A stretch of DNA of 13,773 bases, from assembly GCA_012516015.1 (NCBI GenBank), contig JAAYXG010000331.1:1-13773 (forward strand). Direction: 5' to 3'. Numbering within the stretch: position 1 is the stretch's first letter; each line of letters opens with the position of its first letter. Below are positions 12,171-13,773 of this stretch, piece by piece. The notes under the pieces are model-generated. The model was not told where the DNA came from, searched no databases, and worked only from the letters and a program-made list of their open reading frames with translations. The position numbers and the translations under genes are program-made. Source of the DNA: Lysobacteraceae bacterium. Its GTDB lineage: Bacteria; Pseudomonadota; Gammaproteobacteria; Steroidobacterales; Steroidobacteraceae.

Positions 12171-13773
12171 CTAGCGCTTTCTCGGCTTGGCGCGAGCGGT
12201 CGCCTGGGCGGTGAGCGGATCGTCGGGCCAATAGTGCTTCGGATAGCGCCCCTTCAGATCTTTCTTCACGTCCGGATATCCCCGCTGCCAAAAGCTCGTT
12301 AGATCTTGCGTAATCTGTACGGCACGATGTGCCGGCGAGAGCAGCTCGATCGTGAGCGGCACGCGCCCCTCCGCGATCGTGGGCGTCGCCTCGAGGCCGA
12401 AGACTTCCTGTAGGCGAACCGAGACGGTCGGCGCCTCGGTGCTGTAGTCGATCGGAACTTGCGAGCCGCTCGGTACGACGATGTGCGTCGGCGCGAACGC
12501 GTTCAAACGCTGCTGCGCACCCCAGTCGAGCTGGGCCGCGAGAATGGCGTGCATGTCGAGTCGTTGCAGCTGCTCGCGGCGCGTGATGCCGGACAGCCAC
12601 GGTAAAAGCCACGTCTCCAAGCTCGCGAGCAACGCGCCGTCGCTCAGGTCGGGCCATGGGTTCGGTTCCCGAGCGTCGACGCGGCGAGCGAACAGAATCC
12701 GATCGCGAAGCTGCCGCGATTCCTTCGTCCAGGGCAGACACGCGAGACCCATGACGCGCACGCCGGCGACGACCGCGCTCGTGAGCCGCCCCGGATCCGG
12801 GCGTTCGAGACGGCGCTCCGCGAGCTTCAAGGCGCCGAGCCATTGCTCGCGTCTTGCGATCACGGCTTGTTCGCGCGAATCCCATTCGATCCGCTCGCGC
12901 GTCTCGATGAGATCGGCGAACTCCTCCTCGATCGCCGCGCGCTCGATGGGCGCCGCGAGGCGAATCATGGCGTCCCGTTCGGCGCCATCGAGGTCCGCGA
13001 CGACGATGAGCTCGCATGCCGTCAAGGATTGCGCTTCCGGCAGCTTCGCACCGCGTCCGTTCGAAAGCAGGAAGCGCCCGTCGCTCCCGCGCGATTGTGC
13101 GATTCGATCCGGGTAGGCAAGTGCGAGCAAACGGCCGATGTCGACATGGTCGCTGCGTTCGTCAGCGGCGACCGTGCCGACTTGTCTGGCAAGTTGCTCG
13201 ACCGAGCGTCGGACGCGTTCGCGTACGCTCCTGTCGACGTGCGCGGTTGAGGAGCCGCTCGAGCCCGTGCGAAACGCCTCGAGCCGAAGTCGCAATTCCA
13301 CGTTGCGCTCGCCGCCGTCGAATCTGAGCAGGTCGCGTTCCCCGAGGAGGCCGGCGAGCTCGAGCGCGGTGCGCGATGCGCCGCTGCGCAAGATCATGTG
13401 CGCGAGTCGCGGGTGCGTTGCGAGATCGGCAAGCGCGCGGCCGTGCTGCGTGATGCTGCCGTCCGCTCCGAGAGCGCCGAGGGTCTTCAGTAGATCGACG
13501 GCTTGGGCGTACGTGCCGGCGGGCGGCGGATCGAGCCAGCGCAGTTGCCGTGGATCGCGTACGCCCCAATTCGCGAGCTCGAGCGCGAGCGGCGCGAGAT
13601 CGGCTTCCATGATTTCGGGCGTCGAGTGTGCAGGAAGCATCGCGTGCTCGGATTCGCTCCAAAGCCGAAAGCACACGCCCGCTTCCAATCGGCCGGCGCG
13701 ACCTGCGCGTTGCTCGGCAGAGGCGCGCGAGATGCGTACCGTCTCGAGTCGGCCCATGCCGCTTCCAGGATCG
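12171..13773 (-). CDS. hrpB: ATP-dependent helicase HrpB, partial (C-terminal part)
   Basis: The 3' two thirds of a DExH-box RNA helicase; the 5' part, with the Walker motifs, lies beyond the window. The reading frame is open to the edge ('DPGSGMGRLETVRIS' crosses it), so the ATG at 13757 is internal, not a start. Motif VI 'SRASAEQRAGRAGR' comes first, then the HA2-type helical region (about 50-160 from that Met). A family-specific C-terminal domain (about 390-520) follows with 'VPSGSQVPIDYSTEAP', 'VRLQEVFGLEATPTIAEGR', 'ELLSPAHRAVQITQDL' and 'GRYPKHYWPDDP'. A basic tail ends in 'RAKPRKR'. HrpB is common in proteobacteria; its cellular role is poorly defined. No defect is visible in the part present. 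Confidence 0.95.
   Translation of the reverse strand, partial: DPGSGMGRLETVRISRASAEQRAGRAGRLEAGVCFRLWSESEHAMLPAHSTPEIMEADLAPLALELANWGVRDPRQLRWLDPPPAGTYAQAVDLLKTLGALGADGSITQHGRALADLATHPRLAHMILRSGASRTALELAGLLGERDLLRFDGGERNVELRLRLEAFRTGSSGSSTAHVDRSVRERVRRSVEQLARQVGTVAADERSDHVDIGRLLALAYPDRIAQSRGSDGRFLLSNGRGAKLPEAQSLTACELIVVADLDGAERDAMIRLAAPIERAAIEEEFADLIETRERIEWDSREQAVIARREQWLGALKLAERRLERPDPGRLTSAVVAGVRVMGLACLPWTKESRQLRDRILFARRVDAREPNPWPDLSDGALLASLETWLLPWLSGITRREQLQRLDMHAILAAQLDWGAQQRLNAFAPTHIVVPSGSQVPIDYSTEAPTVSVRLQEVFGLEATPTIAEGRVPLTIELLSPAHRAVQITQDLTSFWQRGYPDVKKDLKGRYPKHYWPDDPLTAQATARAKPRKR

Noticed and set aside
11548..13017. A 489-residue minus-strand frame overlapping hrpB and the DUF6491-like gene
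   Set aside because: It is extremely Arg-rich, overlaps two well-supported genes in another frame and shows no domain.

Overview
The window is high-GC, densely coded bacterial chromosome. No phage, plasmid, IS, CRISPR, tRNA or rRNA signal was seen. An HrpB-type helicase, DUF4404 and DUF6491-like proteins, BON and DUF4142 envelope proteins and a CHASE3 histidine kinase together suggest a gammaproteobacterium near Xanthomonadales/Nevskiales/Steroidobacterales. That placement is inferred from gene content and is not proven.

Region 1 (46-836, minus) holds two small lipoprotein genes 11 nt apart: a coiled-coil, Ala/Gln-rich lipoprotein followed by a BON-domain lipoprotein. A 239-bp divergent promoter region separates them from region 2. 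Bases 1-45 hold no supportable gene.

Region 2 (1076-4080, plus) is a signalling cluster: a CHASE3/HisKA_3 sensor kinase, a stand-alone Fis-type HTH protein whose stop overlaps the start of a NarL/LuxR response regulator (TAATG), and a single-domain CheY-like receiver. An ECF-sigma-like GGAAC...CGTT/CGTC motif lies upstream of the lipoprotein pair, the kinase, the Fis gene and the DUF4142 gene, so these loci may share one stress sigma factor.

Region 3 (4081-5728, plus) starts with a foldable segment ending in a very strong intrinsic terminator (4146-4265), a candidate attenuator or small RNA. It is followed by a SemiSWEET-like three-helix membrane protein, a secreted DUF4142 protein, a repeat-rich spacer with a terminator-like hairpin, and a small SH3-like hypothetical protein.

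Region 4 (5880-8526) has a two-EF-hand mini-protein and a secreted PA-domain M28 zinc peptidase on minus, divergent from an NlpC/P60 lipoprotein on plus.

Region 5 (8562-13773, minus) holds acetyl-CoA synthetase, a HIT-family hydrolase overlapping a DUF4404 gene, a secreted DUF6491-like protein, and the C-terminal two thirds of HrpB, cut by the window edge. The spacers 11398-11582 and 12045-12170 show only a small GACTC/GAGTC hairpin (11480-11496) and no clear gene.

The most noteworthy items are the recurrent ECF-like promoter motif, the Fis-NarL translational coupling, the candidate RNA switch ahead of the SemiSWEET gene, and families of 7- and 8-bp intergenic repeats.
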